Below, in pieces: positions 44,895 to 53,915 of a stretch of DNA of 64,000 nt. Position numbers and translations under genes: made by a program. The notes beneath the pieces were generated by a model, which saw only the letters and a program-made list of their open reading frames with translations, was not told the origin of the DNA and did not search any database. Positions within the stretch are counted from its first letter, which is position 1; the number at the start of each line of letters is the position of its first letter. The stretch is from Archangium sp. GTDB lineage: Bacteria > Myxococcota > Myxococcia > Myxococcales > Myxococcaceae. Location: the NCBI GenBank assembly GCA_030695565.1, contig JAUYRZ010000083.1, positions 1 to 64,000 on the forward strand, given 5' to 3'.

Positions 44895-45589
44895 GCTGAA
44901 GGAACGCGTCGACGGCGGAACAGCGTCGACGCGAGCAACACCAAGGGAAGCACCGGTGCGACCGAGCAGGAACGGTCGGCCGGAGTGGTCGCCACGACGT
45001 CGGTGACCTCGCTCGCATTGCCCGCAGCATCGACGCGGAGGGCTTGCAGCCGCGTCTCTCCAGCACGCAGCCCCACGATGCTGACTGAGCCAGCAAGGCT
45101 CGCAGCGACGACCGTGGTGGGTTGCCAGGTCTGGCCTTCGTCCAGCACCACCAGGAACGAGTCGGCGTCTGCCGAGGTGATGGTGGTCAGTGAGCTCATC
45201 TGCCCGACCTTGCCCGTGCTGCTCACGACGACCTGCGGGGCGCCAGGGGGCGTCGTGTCGACTTCAGCGGTCACGTTGAAAGTGACCAGCTTGTCTCCGA
45301 ACTGACGCACTTCGTACGCGCCGGGAGCGAGCGCAGCGCGAGGGGTCAGCTGGGTGACACCCTGACCGAAGAGCCCCCGGATCGAGACCGTTGTGACCGC
45401 GACCTCGGTGCCCTGCGGGCCAGAGACCTGCACGAAGTTGTTGTCTCCGAAGACCCAGATCTTCGTGTTGCTCGGGACCACCGCAGCATTGCGGGGAAAG
45501 ACTTCGGGTGGCGGCGGGGCGATCGGCACGGCCCACGTGACGGTGGCGAACCCCAGGGCACTCCAGACCAAGGCCAGGCGGACGTTCAT
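44888..45589 (-). CDS. Secreted protein with MYXO-CTERM-like sorting tail
   Basis: 233 aa from the ATG at 45589. Signal peptide (MNVRLALVWSALGFATVTWA), a Pro-rich segment, then two beta-rich Ig-like regions ('VDTTPPGAPQVVVSSTGK', 'LRVDAAGNASEV'). The end has the tripartite tail 'CSVAPVLPLVLLASTLFRRRR': Cys-Ser, hydrophobic helix, Arg cluster. That is the layout of MYXO-CTERM signals, which target proteins for cleavage and surface attachment in myxobacteria. Ligand unknown. Confidence 0.78.
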   Translation of the reverse strand: MNVRLALVWSALGFATVTWAVPIAPPPPEVFPRNAAVVPSNTKIWVFGDNNFVQVSGPQGTEVAVTTVSIRGLFGQGVTQLTPRAALAPGAYEVRQFGDKLVTFNVTAEVDTTPPGAPQVVVSSTGKVGQMSSLTTITSADADSFLVVLDEGQTWQPTTVVAASLAGSVSIVGLRAGETRLQALRVDAAGNASEVTDVVATTPADRSCSVAPVLPLVLLASTLFRRRRVPSAQ

Positions 45590-45663
45590 GGGACCGAGGC
45601 TAGCGTGGAGCATCGCAAGCGACACCGTGGCCTGCGAGGCGACAGGTCTCGGCGCCAACCACC

Positions 45664-46464
45664 GTGATCGACACGCGAGCGAGGTTGGCCTGCGCCGTGC
45701 TCTGCGCCGTCGCTTCTGTCGCTGCTGCCCAGACCTGCGACTTCACGCTGTGTCCACACGGCTGGGAGTACCGGCCGAGCACCTTCTCTGCCGACGAAGG
45801 TACCTGCCATCACTGCGATTGGTTTGGGTACTGCTCGCACACGATCAATCAATGTCCCGAGGGCAGCACGCTCAATCAGAAGACCGGCCTGTGCACGTGG
45901 GACCTCTGTGGTGGCGACGGCTGCGGTGGTGAGCTTCCGTTGTGCGACGCGCCCGCGCGGTACACGGGATCGAACGTCGATTGGATCGGCGTGTACGGCG
46001 TGTGCACCACCGGCCCGAACTTCCCGACGTGGGCGATCGCGCATGAGGTGCGGCGTTGCCGGGATGACTTCGAGCTCGATACGAAGCGAGGCGTCTGCGT
46101 GAAGACGTGCGCACTTGCCGATCTGATTCTCGCCAAGCCGTTCCTCCTCAACGAGAAGGGTACCGTCGTGACGTCCGTGCGGGTGGGCCAGCCCTACTCC
46201 GTGTGCGTGCAGGTTCAGAACATCGGGGGTGGAGATGCGGGCACCTTCAAGGTCGCCGGTGGTGGGTTGGCCGTGCCGTTCAATCCGACCGTCGTGGTCT
46301 CGAGCCTGGCCGCAGGCGACGTCACCGACGTCTGTGTGAACTATCCGACGACGCCCTCGGCGGGTGCGTACCGGGTCGGCGTCACGGCAGACAGCACGGG
46401 GCTGGCGACGGAGAGCGACGAGACCAACAACGAGCTGATTGTGAACGTCAGCGTCGTTCCCTGA
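45664..46464 (+). CDS. Secreted Cys-rich protein with CARDB domain
   Basis: 266 aa, GTG start. Signal peptide ends near 'VASVAAAQTC'. Residues ~25-155 are Cys-rich (about 17 Cys; 'CHHCDWFGYC', 'CGGDGCGG'), suggesting disulfide-bonded small modules. Residues ~160-262 form a CARDB-type adhesion domain: 'VRVGQPYSVCVQVQNIGGG' and the hallmark 'ATESDETNNELIVNV'. Extracellular, binding partner unknown. It is divergent from the sorted protein with 74 nt between starts. A perfect inverted repeat follows its stop. Confidence 0.8.
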   Translation: MIDTRARLACAVLCAVASVAAAQTCDFTLCPHGWEYRPSTFSADEGTCHHCDWFGYCSHTINQCPEGSTLNQKTGLCTWDLCGGDGCGGELPLCDAPARYTGSNVDWIGVYGVCTTGPNFPTWAIAHEVRRCRDDFELDTKRGVCVKTCALADLILAKPFLLNEKGTVVTSVRVGQPYSVCVQVQNIGGGDAGTFKVAGGGLAVPFNPTVVVSSLAAGDVTDVCVNYPTTPSAGAYRVGVTADSTGLATESDETNNELIVNVSVVP

Positions 46465-46474
46465 CCGATTCGGC

Positions 46475-46529
46475 GAATTCGGTTGTGACGAAAGGGACCC
46501 TAGCCCGGCCTATCGTCACAACCGAATTC
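46475..46529. repeat. Perfect 17-bp inverted repeat after the CARDB gene
   Basis: GAATTCGGTTGTGACGA (46475-46491) pairs exactly with TCGTCACAACCGAATTC (46513-46529) around a 21-nt loop that holds a smaller palindrome AGGG-A-CCCT. It starts 10 nt after the stop codon. No T-run follows, and the stem has a moderate GC content unlike the flanks. It could be a factor-dependent terminator, an mRNA-end protector or the footprint of a small mobile element. Confidence 0.85.
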
Positions 46530-46624
46530 CGCTGCTCGATGCGCGGGCGAGAACATGCAGGCCCGAATCGCCGCCACCGCGCCCGTGTTCAGCTGGGAGG
46601 GAGCACTTCGGCGCATGCCGCAAG

Positions 46625-46690
46625 TGGCATCTCGACTTCGCTCGATGCGAACGGTGAGTGGCCCCTCGACTGCTCTCGGGGTGAACGGTA
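46625..46690. repeat. CGACTGCGCTC-family repeat, two tandem units (copies 2 and 3)
   Basis: Unit one is 'GGCATCTCGACTTCGCTCGA' then 'TGCGAACGGTGAG'; unit two is 'GGCCCCTCGACTGCTCTCGG' then 'GGTGAACGGTACG'. They share the frame GGC..CTCGACT..CTCG..G.GAACGGT. The same sequence recurs at 57399. Located in the 259-nt gap before the next gene. Confidence 0.7.
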
Positions 46691-46723
46691 CGAAGCACTC
46701 CGGTCCTTCTGCCCGGAGTCCCC

Positions 46724-47368
46724 ATGAAGATGTCGTGCCTCGTACCCCTGGTGCTCGCGCTGTGCGCAGCGACGACGGCCCAGGCAGAGAGCCGTTCCGC
46801 GCGTCTGCTCAGTGACGCCCCGAAGCTGATCGCTGGAGCCACACCCCGACTGCTCGACGCCGCGCTCGCTGCTGCCGACGTGAAGGAACTCGCCAACGCG
46901 CCCATCGAGTTCGGTGAACACTTCGCCAAGACCGCCGCGGTGGGCATGGCTTCTTCCGTCACCGGCGTGCTCATCGGCGCGGGCCTCGGCGTGTTGTCGA
47001 ACAACCTCATCGCCGCCGCCATCCCCGTGCTGCTGGCGAACCTGTTCCTGCCGCCCATCGTCACCGTGCTGGTCGCGATGCTCATCGGCAACTGGGACTC
47101 GCCGGGGCGCTTCAGCTTCTGGCTGCCGCTCGCGGGCGCCTTCGTGGCCAACGCCGCCGCCTACGTGCTGGCGAGCCTGCTCTTCGTGGTGCCGTGGACC
47201 AACCCGGCCGCGCTGCTGATCTACTCACTCATCGACGGCCTGCTCATGAGCGGCGCCAGCGTGGGCCTCATGCACGCGACGCAGAAGAAGCAGCCGGTCG
47301 TGGTGACCTCGTTCATTCCGGGCATCACGGACACCACGATGGTCCCGCTGATGAAGGTGAGCCTGTGA
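46724..47368 (+). CDS. Hypothetical exported membrane protein
   Basis: 214 aa. Signal peptide (MKMSCLVPLVLALCAATTAQA), a short soluble stretch ('LIAGATPRLLDAALAAADVKELANAP') and three or four Ala/Leu-rich membrane segments between residues ~70 and 175. The Gly-rich first segment 'SVTGVLIGAGLGVLSN' is followed by 'FLPPIVTVLVAML'. No family is recognised. Its stop overlaps the GTG of the serine hydrolase gene by 4 nt, so the two are coupled. Confidence 0.7.
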   Translation: MKMSCLVPLVLALCAATTAQAESRSARLLSDAPKLIAGATPRLLDAALAAADVKELANAPIEFGEHFAKTAAVGMASSVTGVLIGAGLGVLSNNLIAAAIPVLLANLFLPPIVTVLVAMLIGNWDSPGRFSFWLPLAGAFVANAAAYVLASLLFVVPWTNPAALLIYSLIDGLLMSGASVGLMHATQKKQPVVVTSFIPGITDTTMVPLMKVSL

Positions 47369-48486
47369 GAGCGCTCCTCGTTGCGTTGACGGTGTCGTCC
47401 TCCTTTGCGCTCGCGCAGAACTGCCCGACGCGCGCCACCTGGCCCACCACCGAGTGGCCGCAGAACCTGGCGACTGGCAAAGACGCGCAGATCAAAGCGC
47501 TGGAAGACTTCGCCTTCACCATCATCGGCAAAGACTCCGAGCGGCTGGGCTACCGCACCGAAGGCCTGGTCATCATCAAGAACGGCGCGATCGTCTATGA
47601 GCGCTACGCGCGCGGCTTCGACGAGACCAAGCGGCACCTCTCGTGGAGCGTCGCCAAGAGCATCTCCAGCGCGCTGGTCGGCGTGGCGGTGAAACAGGGT
47701 GTGCTCAACCTCGACGACGGCGTCTGCCAGCTTCTCCCCGACTTCGAAGGCACGCCTCAGTGCGCCATCACCGTGAAAGACGCGATCACCTTCGGCACCG
47801 CGCTGGGCTGGCAGGAAGAATACGAAGACCAGAGCTACCAGGTGTCTTCCGTCATCTCGATGCTCTTCGGCTCGGGCCACAAGGATCAGCTCAGGCACAT
47901 CCTCACGCACAAGCTGGTCGCTGAGCCCGGCAAACGCTGGAGCTACTCCACCGGCGACGCCGAGCTCGCTTCGGCGCTCGCCAAGACCGCGCTCTCCAAA
48001 GGCCACGGCAAAGACGCCTTCTGGAAGCTGCTCTTCGACCCCATCGGCATGCAGCGCGCGACGTTCGAAGAAGACGCCAGGGGCACCCCGCTGGGCGGCT
48101 CGATGGTCTTCGCCACGCCGCGTGACTTCGCGAAGTTCGGCTATCTCTTCCTCAACGACGGCTGCTGGAACGGCGAGCGCATTCTCCCCGAGGGTTGGGT
48201 CGCGGCCAGCACCACGCCTTCCGACGTGTTCGTGGCCACCGCGCCCGAGGACGAGAAGACGCCCTCGGGCTACTCGTGGTGGCTCAACCGCCCGGTGCCT
48301 TCGCAGAACAAGCCGGCCCCCTGGCCCGACGTCCCCGAAGACACCTACGCGGCGCTCGGCCACTGGGGCCAGCGGATCATCGTGGTGCCCTCCGAAGACG
48401 TGATCGTCGTGCGTGTCGGCGACGACCGCGACGGCAGCATCGGCGTGAACGAGCTCACCAGGCTCAGCCTGGCGGTGACGCGATGA
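47365..48486 (+). CDS. Serine beta-lactamase-like hydrolase (class C/DD-peptidase fold)
   Basis: 373 aa from the GTG at 47365. Signal peptide (to 'FALAQNC'). Catalytic SxxK is 'SWSVAKSIS' near residue 93; the Tyr motif is 'YSTGD' near 195, a variant of YxN; the third motif region is 'HWGQ' near 330. 'GYSWWLNRPV' and 'FGYLFLNDG' are common in family members called beta-lactamase or 6-aminohexanoate-dimer-hydrolase-like. Probably periplasmic; substrate unknown. Coupled to the membrane gene before and the lipoprotein after by 4-nt overlaps. Confidence 0.87.
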   Translation: MRALLVALTVSSSFALAQNCPTRATWPTTEWPQNLATGKDAQIKALEDFAFTIIGKDSERLGYRTEGLVIIKNGAIVYERYARGFDETKRHLSWSVAKSISSALVGVAVKQGVLNLDDGVCQLLPDFEGTPQCAITVKDAITFGTALGWQEEYEDQSYQVSSVISMLFGSGHKDQLRHILTHKLVAEPGKRWSYSTGDAELASALAKTALSKGHGKDAFWKLLFDPIGMQRATFEEDARGTPLGGSMVFATPRDFAKFGYLFLNDGCWNGERILPEGWVAASTTPSDVFVATAPEDEKTPSGYSWWLNRPVPSQNKPAPWPDVPEDTYAALGHWGQRIIVVPSEDVIVVRVGDDRDGSIGVNELTRLSLAVTR

Positions 48487-48791
48487 AGAACGTGCTTTCA
48501 CTGGTCGCCTTCGCGCTGCTCGCCAGTTGCGCCGACGAGAACGGCACGCCGCGCACCTACGACAACAACGACCTCGAGCTGGCGGTGGGTAACTCCGCGC
48601 GCATGGGCTGCAGCTGCATGTTCGTGATGGAGATGGATGAGGCGTACTGCCGCGCCTGGGTGAAAGCCTCGCCGGATGTGGCGAAGGTCTCCTTCGATGT
48701 GGCGAACAAGCGCGTACAGTCTTCTGCATTCATCAGCTGGGCCGCCACGGCCCGGTTCGTAGATGAGAAGAAGGGCTGCATCCTGGAATGA
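48483..48791 (+). CDS. Small lipoprotein, hypothetical
   Basis: 102 aa from the ATG at 48483 (ATGA overlap with the hydrolase stop). Lipobox 'LVAFALLASCAD'. A Cys cluster 'GCSCMFVMEMDEAYC' and a final Cys ('KKGCILE') suggest disulfides. No known family. The tight coupling suggests it partners the serine hydrolase or the membrane protein. Confidence 0.72.
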   Translation: MKNVLSLVAFALLASCADENGTPRTYDNNDLELAVGNSARMGCSCMFVMEMDEAYCRAWVKASPDVAKVSFDVANKRVQSSAFISWAATARFVDEKKGCILE

Positions 48792-48807
48792 CCGAGAGGC
48801 GGAGCGA

Positions 48808-50019
48808 ATGAGCAGTGACAGTGCGGTCACTCAGCGCGCCTTCCTCACCGGGGCGCGGCTCAAGATCAGCAGGCTTCAGCTCGACGGCGATCTCGACGAC
48901 CTCTATCGCCAGGTGGCGGAGATCTCCTCGCAAGCGCTCAATGTGGAGCGGGTCGGCGTCTGGTTCTTCGACCCGGGCTTCACCTCGTTGTCCTGCAAGC
49001 TGCTGCACGACGTAAAAGGTGACGGCGCGCCGCCACCGCTCCTGATGTCGAAGCACCCCGGCTACCTCACCGCCATCCGCGAGCACCGCTTCGTGGCCGT
49101 CGACGACGCGCGCACCGCGTCGCCCACCAAGGAGCTGCTGGACTACCTCGAGACGTGGAACGTGACCTCGATGCTGGACGCCGCCGTGTACCGCAACGGC
49201 GCGATGGTGGGCATCGTCTGCCACGAGCACGTGGGGCCGAAGCGGTCGTGGAAGCGCGAGGAGTGCCAGTTCGCGGCCACCGTGGCCGACCTGCTCTCGC
49301 ACTTCATCGAGGTGAATGATCGGCTCGCGGCCGAAGCGCTCACCCACGCGCTCGAGCTCAAGCTCAAAGACGCGCACCGGCTCGATGCCCTCGGTCGAAT
49401 GGCGGCGGGCGTGGCGCACGATCTCAACAACCTGCTGGGGGTGATCACCAGCGGCCTGCTGGTGCTGCAGCGGGGTGGTGGCCTCGACGTGATCGCTCCG
49501 ATGGAGGAGTCAGCCCGGCACGCGGCTGCGCTCGTCGCGCAGCTGATGTCGCTGGGCCGCAAGAAGACCCCGGCGGCGATGCAGCAGCCGCTCGAACCCG
49601 TGATGGCCGAGCTCGAGAAGCTCGTCGCCGCGCAGACGAAGCCAGGCTGGCGCGTGGTGTTCGACGTCGAGACGGGCCTGCAGATCTGGGCCGACACGGG
49701 GCAGCTCCACCAGGTGCTGCTCAACCTCGTGCTCAACGGCATGCAAGCGATGCCCAGCGGTGGGGTGGTGGTGGTGCGCGCGAATCGGAAGAATGGCGGC
49801 ATCCACTTCGCGGTGATCGACGGTGGCGTGGGCATCCCCGAGGAGAACCTCGAGAAGCTGTTCGACCCGTTCTACACGACGCGCGCCGACGGCCACGGCA
49901 TCGGCCTGGCGGTGGTGCAGCAGCTGGTCTCGCAGCACGGTGGCGAGCTCTCCGTCAGCTCCGCCCCCGGTGATGGCTCGACCTTCGAGGTGTGGTGGCC
50001 GGAGTCGGTTCCCGGGTGA
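48808..50019 (+). CDS. GAF-domain sensor histidine kinase
   Basis: 403 aa from the ATG at 48808 with 'AGGCGGAG' upstream. A GAF domain occupies residues ~25-175 ('VERVGVWFFDPG', 'MLDAAVYRNGAMVGIVCHEH'). HisKA follows with the phospho-acceptor in 'GVAHDLNNLLGVI' near 215, then HATPase with 'LLNLVLNGMQAMP', 'DGGVGIPEEN' and 'GHGIGLAVVQQL'. No membrane segment, so it senses a cytoplasmic cue. No response regulator is adjacent (orphan kinase). It ends 3 nt from the convergent LOG gene. Confidence 0.92.
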   Translation: MSSDSAVTQRAFLTGARLKISRLQLDGDLDDLYRQVAEISSQALNVERVGVWFFDPGFTSLSCKLLHDVKGDGAPPPLLMSKHPGYLTAIREHRFVAVDDARTASPTKELLDYLETWNVTSMLDAAVYRNGAMVGIVCHEHVGPKRSWKREECQFAATVADLLSHFIEVNDRLAAEALTHALELKLKDAHRLDALGRMAAGVAHDLNNLLGVITSGLLVLQRGGGLDVIAPMEESARHAAALVAQLMSLGRKKTPAAMQQPLEPVMAELEKLVAAQTKPGWRVVFDVETGLQIWADTGQLHQVLLNLVLNGMQAMPSGGVVVVRANRKNGGIHFAVIDGGVGIPEENLEKLFDPFYTTRADGHGIGLAVVQQLVSQHGGELSVSSAPGDGSTFEVWWPESVPG

Positions 50020-50022
50020 GAC

Positions 50023-51174
50023 TCACTCGGCGCAGAACGCGCCGCAGTAGCTCCAGCTCGCACGCTCGAGCCGCCGAGGACCCCGCTCCTCGAGAAACCT
50101 CACCACCTGTTCGGGAGCGTCGGTGATCAACACCTGGTCGCTCCAGCCCCCGCGCCGGGCGAGCGCCTCGAGCAGCGGCGCCACCGGGAGCTGCGTGCGC
50201 CAGAAGGTCTCACCGAAGAGCACCATGGGCGCGACCTCGCCGCGCACCGTGCCGTAGTGATTCTGACAGGCGTCCTGGAAGATCTCCTGCACGGTGCCTG
50301 CCGCGCCCGGCGCGAAGACGATGCCGTGAGTGGCCAGGCTCACCAGGCCCTCTTCGCGCGTGCAGTTGGCGAAGTACTTGGCGTGGTGCGTGGCGAAGAC
50401 GTTGGGCGGCTCATGCCCGTAGAAGAAGGTCGGTACACCCAGCGACTCGGCGGTGGCGGCCCCCAGCGCCTGCTTCGTGCGCGCCGCCACGGCCAGCCAC
50501 TGCTGGTGCGAATACAGGGGCGCGGCGCTCAGCTGGCCGACGGCCTCGACCAACCGTGCGTCGTCGAGGTGCGCAGCGTGCGCGCCCAGGTTCGCCGCCT
50601 CCATCGCGCCGGGGCCGCCGCCGGTGGCCACCAGCAGCCCGTTGGCTGCCAGCTGTTTTGCGAGCCTCGCCACCGCGAGGTACTCCGGTGCGTCGCGGCC
50701 CAGCGCGTGGCCGCCCATGAAGGCCACCACCTTCGGGTGCCCCTCGAGGAACTGCTCGAGCGCCTCGGAGATGCCGTGATCGTGCAGGCGTCGCGCGAAG
50801 GCCTCGCGCAGGCCGGGCTCCTCTGCGCCGCCGGTGGCCCTGAAGTGCCGGTAGATGGTGGCGTCAGGGGTCTCGCAGTACGAGCACGGCGCGTCGGGCG
50901 AGAAGCCGGCGAACAGCTCGTCGGGCGAATACAGCGTGCTGCGCCACGCCACGTACGGAAACCCCTCCAGCCGGGGGAAGACCAGCGCGCCCCGCGAGAC
51001 GAGGTCGAGCAGCTGCGGTGCGTCGAGCTGGCAGCCCAGCAGCACCGTCGAGGTGACGTCGACCGCACCGAACGACACCGCGCGCAGGTCGACGTGGGCG
51101 ATGACGGCGTTCTTGAGATCTTCGCCGCGGGCGAGGTGCTGCCGCACGGCGTCGAGCGAGTGGAGTTCACGCAT
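50023..51174 (-). CDS. LOG-family nucleotide-binding protein with N-terminal extension
   Basis: 383 aa. The C-terminal two thirds are a Rossmann LOG-type domain: 'VVAFMGGHALGRD' near 150, 'ATGGGPGAMEAANLGA' near 185 and 'FAPGAAGTVQEIFQDA' near 300, the last being a variant of PGGxGTxxE. LOG proteins are nucleotide 5'-monophosphate phosphoribohydrolases; the PGGxGT change (Gly to Ala) makes activity uncertain. The first ~130 residues include a pentapeptide-like stretch ('LKNAVIAHVDLRAVSFGAVD') and 'CSYCETPDATIY'. It resembles PpnN-type proteins in length but not in N-terminal sequence. Confidence 0.85.
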   Translation of the reverse strand: MRELHSLDAVRQHLARGEDLKNAVIAHVDLRAVSFGAVDVTSTVLLGCQLDAPQLLDLVSRGALVFPRLEGFPYVAWRSTLYSPDELFAGFSPDAPCSYCETPDATIYRHFRATGGAEEPGLREAFARRLHDHGISEALEQFLEGHPKVVAFMGGHALGRDAPEYLAVARLAKQLAANGLLVATGGGPGAMEAANLGAHAAHLDDARLVEAVGQLSAAPLYSHQQWLAVAARTKQALGAATAESLGVPTFFYGHEPPNVFATHHAKYFANCTREEGLVSLATHGIVFAPGAAGTVQEIFQDACQNHYGTVRGEVAPMVLFGETFWRTQLPVAPLLEALARRGGWSDQVLITDAPEQVVRFLEERGPRRLERASWSYCGAFCAE

Positions 51175-51285
51175 GAGCGCGAAGGGTACCTCGACGGGCG
51201 CTGAGCCCTCGACGGTTTCACCGCAAACCGCGACTCGCGCTCACCGGTTCCTTTTTGACCCTGCGCCGCGGGGAAGCCTGATTGT

Positions 51286-52773
51286 TCAGGTGGCCTCGAC
51301 CCGCTCGTGGGCGTGGGTCGACTGCGCTGCGAGGAGTTGGCGGCTGTGCGCGTTGAGCCCGACGATGCGCACCTTCGCGCCGAACGAGCCGAACTTGTGT
51401 GAGATGCGGTCGAGCGCAGCGACCGCGGCGCCATCCCAGACATGGGCGTCTCGGAGGTCGATCACCACCTCGTCGAGGTGGTCGTGGTACTCGATGGCGC
51501 CGAGCAAGTCGGTGACTGAGCCGAAGAAGAGCTCGCCTGCGACCCGGTACGTGCGCCGCGACCCCTCGAGCACGCTCTCGACGCGCGCCAGCTTCGAGAC
51601 CGCGCGCGCAAAGAAGAGCGCGCTCAACACCGCCCCGACGAGCACGCCCAGGGCGAAGTTGTTGGTGCTCACGATGGTGGCCACGGTCGCGACCATCGCG
51701 ATGGCCTCGGTCCGTGGCATCGAGGGCAGGCGCCGCAGCGATCGCCAGTCCATCGTGCCGATCGACACCATGAACATCACCGCCACGATGGCCGCCATCG
51801 GAATCTGCCGCACCCACCGGTCGAGCACGAGAATGAGGAAGAGCAGCAAGACGCCGGCGATGAATGACGACAGTCGGCCGCGCCCGCCCAGCTTGTTGTT
51901 CAAGACCGACTGCCCAATCATCGCGCAGCCCGCCATCGCGCCGAAGCAGCCGCTGACGATGTTCGCGGTGCCCTGGGCGAGGGCCTCCCGGTTCTTGTTG
52001 CTCGAGGTGTCGGTGAGATCGTCGAGCATCGCCGAGCAGAGCAGTGAGGCGAGCAGGCCCACCATCGCCAGCGTCGCCGAGTAGGGAGTGATGATGGCGA
52101 GGGTCTCGAAGGTGAGTGGCACCGCCGGCCAGCCCAGCATGGGCAGCGACGTCGGCAGCGCGCCCATGTCGCCGACCCGGCTGACCGCGCTCCCGGTCGC
52201 GATGGCCACGGCGGTGAGCCCCGTGATGGCGAACAACGGAGAGGGCACGACCTGCGCGATGCGCCTGGGCGTGAGGTAGATGATGGCGAGGCCGGCCGCG
52301 ACCATGGCGTACATCGCCCAGGGCGCTGCCTTGAAGTGTCGCAGCTGCGCCATGAAGATGAGGATCGCCAGGGCGTTGACGTACCCGGTCATCACCGAGC
52401 GCGGCACGAAGCGCATGTAGCGCGCGAGCTTCAGGGCGCCGAAGACGAGCTGGAGCACCCCGGCGAGCATCGTCGCAGCGAGCAAATACTGCAGGCCATG
52501 CGTCTTCACCAACGGCCCCATCACGAGCGCCGTGGCGCCAGTGGCCGCGCTGATCATTCCGATTCGACCGCCCAGAATCGAGGTCACCACCGCGATGCAG
52601 AACGAAGCGTAGAGCCCGATCTTCGGGTCCACGCCGGCGATGAGAGAGAAGGCGATCGCCTCGGGTATGAGCGCGAGCGCGACCACCACGCCAGCCACCA
52701 CGTCGCGCCGCGCGTTGCCGAACCACTCGTCCTTCAGGCTCGGCACAGCCGGCCCCGCGATTGCTTGAGACAT
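51286..52773 (-). CDS. SulP-family anion transporter with STAS domain
   Basis: 495 aa. About eleven or twelve membrane segments (residues ~25-390) carry the SulP signature region '[27 protein letters not shown]', '[27 protein letters not shown]' and '[16 protein letters not shown]'. A C-terminal STAS domain follows (~410-485, '[22 protein letters not shown]'). Members import sulfate, bicarbonate or other anions with Na+ or H+. The substrate cannot be decided here. The 254-nt gap upstream contains paired GTCGAC palindromes (52804-52819) but no clear promoter. Confidence 0.93.
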   Translation of the reverse strand: MSQAIAGPAVPSLKDEWFGNARRDVVAGVVVALALIPEAIAFSLIAGVDPKIGLYASFCIAVVTSILGGRIGMISAATGATALVMGPLVKTHGLQYLLAATMLAGVLQLVFGALKLARYMRFVPRSVMTGYVNALAILIFMAQLRHFKAAPWAMYAMVAAGLAIIYLTPRRIAQVVPSPLFAITGLTAVAIATGSAVSRVGDMGALPTSLPMLGWPAVPLTFETLAIITPYSATLAMVGLLASLLCSAMLDDLTDTSSNKNREALAQGTANIVSGCFGAMAGCAMIGQSVLNNKLGGRGRLSSFIAGVLLLFLILVLDRWVRQIPMAAIVAVMFMVSIGTMDWRSLRRLPSMPRTEAIAMVATVATIVSTNNFALGVLVGAVLSALFFARAVSKLARVESVLEGSRRTYRVAGELFFGSVTDLLGAIEYHDHLDEVVIDLRDAHVWDGAAVAALDRISHKFGSFGAKVRIVGLNAHSRQLLAAQSTHAHERVEAT

Positions 52774-53027
52774 CGCGGCCCCGTAGCTGAGCGTGGCTGG
52801 TGCGTCGACTGTCGTCGACCGACCCTGCCCATTTCATCTCGCATCGACCCTCCCCAAGTCGCCGTCTCGAGACGCCCGAAGAGGAGTGAGGCCACCAGCG
52901 CGCGACGGGAAGCTCCGAGGCTCTCGTGCGTGTTTCGACCGCAATGGGCTCCGCCAGTGGGGCGGCCTGGTTCTCGCACCGTGCGCCGCGGTAGTGGCCG
53001 GCGCCGGTTCCATGTAACTGCGCCTGC

Positions 53028-53909
53028 ATGAAGAGCCAGTGGTGGTCTGCGGTGTTGAAGTGCCCTCGTTGCGGTGGAGGGTTGGATGTCGGGCAGCACC
53101 TCGCGCGGTGCAGCGCGTGTGGCCCGTACCCCGTGCTCGGTGACGTGCCGCTGCTGGTGGCAGACCCTTCGGCCTACTGCGCGCGTTTTCACGACGCGAT
53201 CCTCGCGGCGCTGGCGGAGCAGGACCTCGCCGAGCGCGAAGTGGTCGCCGTGGTCGAGGCGTTCGCAGAAGGACGTTCGGAGCTCGCGCAGTCGTTCGGT
53301 GATGACTGGACCTCGCATGAGGCCTCGGGTGGTGATGCTCCGGTTCCGGTCAGAGGCGCGGCGGCGAAGGCGCTCGGTTCGTTGATGGCGGTGGCGCTGC
53401 GGGAAGGCCCGGCGAGCTGGATCACCCGGCGGCTCAAGCCCGTGAAGCTGACGCTCGAGGTGGGCTGCGGCGCAGGGGAGCGGTCGGAGGCGTTGGCGCA
53501 GAAATGTGAGCGCTTGTTGGTGGGCGACCTCTCGCTGCGCGCGGTGTTTCGCGCTCGAGCCCGTGCGGCCCGGCACGACGCAGAGGTCGCAGGCGTGGTG
53601 ATGGACGCGGAGGCGCTCCCGATTCGCCGCGGGACGCTCGATCTGCTGGTCGCGGAGCACGTGGTGGACTTGCTCGACGAGCCATTCGAGTTCCTCCAAC
53701 AGGCGCGGAAGGCGCTGAAGCGGGGCGGTGAAGTGCTCATCACCACGCCGGAGCCGTCGCTGGGGTTCGGCGAAGACGACGCGCTGGTGGGCCTCGCGTC
53801 GCAGGCGAAGTTCAAGGTGCACGAACGGCGCGATGGGTTGCCGTGGCTGCGGGTGAACTCCTCGCGCTTCGTCGAGTGCTACCTCGTGCAAGCGCTCTGT
53901 CTTCGCTGA
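53028..53909 (+). CDS. SAM-dependent methyltransferase with N-terminal zinc ribbon
   Basis: 293 aa. Residues ~12-35 hold 'CPRCGGG' and 'CSACG', a zinc-ribbon or Trm112-like module often joined to class I methyltransferases. The SAM-binding motif I is 'LTLEVGCGAGERSEAL' near 145, with motif post I 'LLVGDLSL' and motif IV region 'LDLLVAEHVVDLLDEP'. The substrate is unknown; such fusions occur with rRNA and small-molecule methylases. Convergent with the GNAT gene. Confidence 0.85.
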   Translation: MKSQWWSAVLKCPRCGGGLDVGQHLARCSACGPYPVLGDVPLLVADPSAYCARFHDAILAALAEQDLAEREVVAVVEAFAEGRSELAQSFGDDWTSHEASGGDAPVPVRGAAAKALGSLMAVALREGPASWITRRLKPVKLTLEVGCGAGERSEALAQKCERLLVGDLSLRAVFRARARAARHDAEVAGVVMDAEALPIRRGTLDLLVAEHVVDLLDEPFEFLQQARKALKRGGEVLITTPEPSLGFGEDDALVGLASQAKFKVHERRDGLPWLRVNSSRFVECYLVQALCLR

Positions 53910-53915
53910 AGCGCG

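Noticed and set aside
47221-48729. 502-aa minus-strand ORF
   Set aside because: Shadow of the beta-lactamase-like hydrolase, whose SxxK motif and signal peptide are clear.
52804-52819. GTCGACTGTCGTCGAC as an operator for the SulP gene
   Set aside because: GTCGAC is a frequent hexamer in this GC-rich DNA; the pair is short and has no supporting promoter elements.
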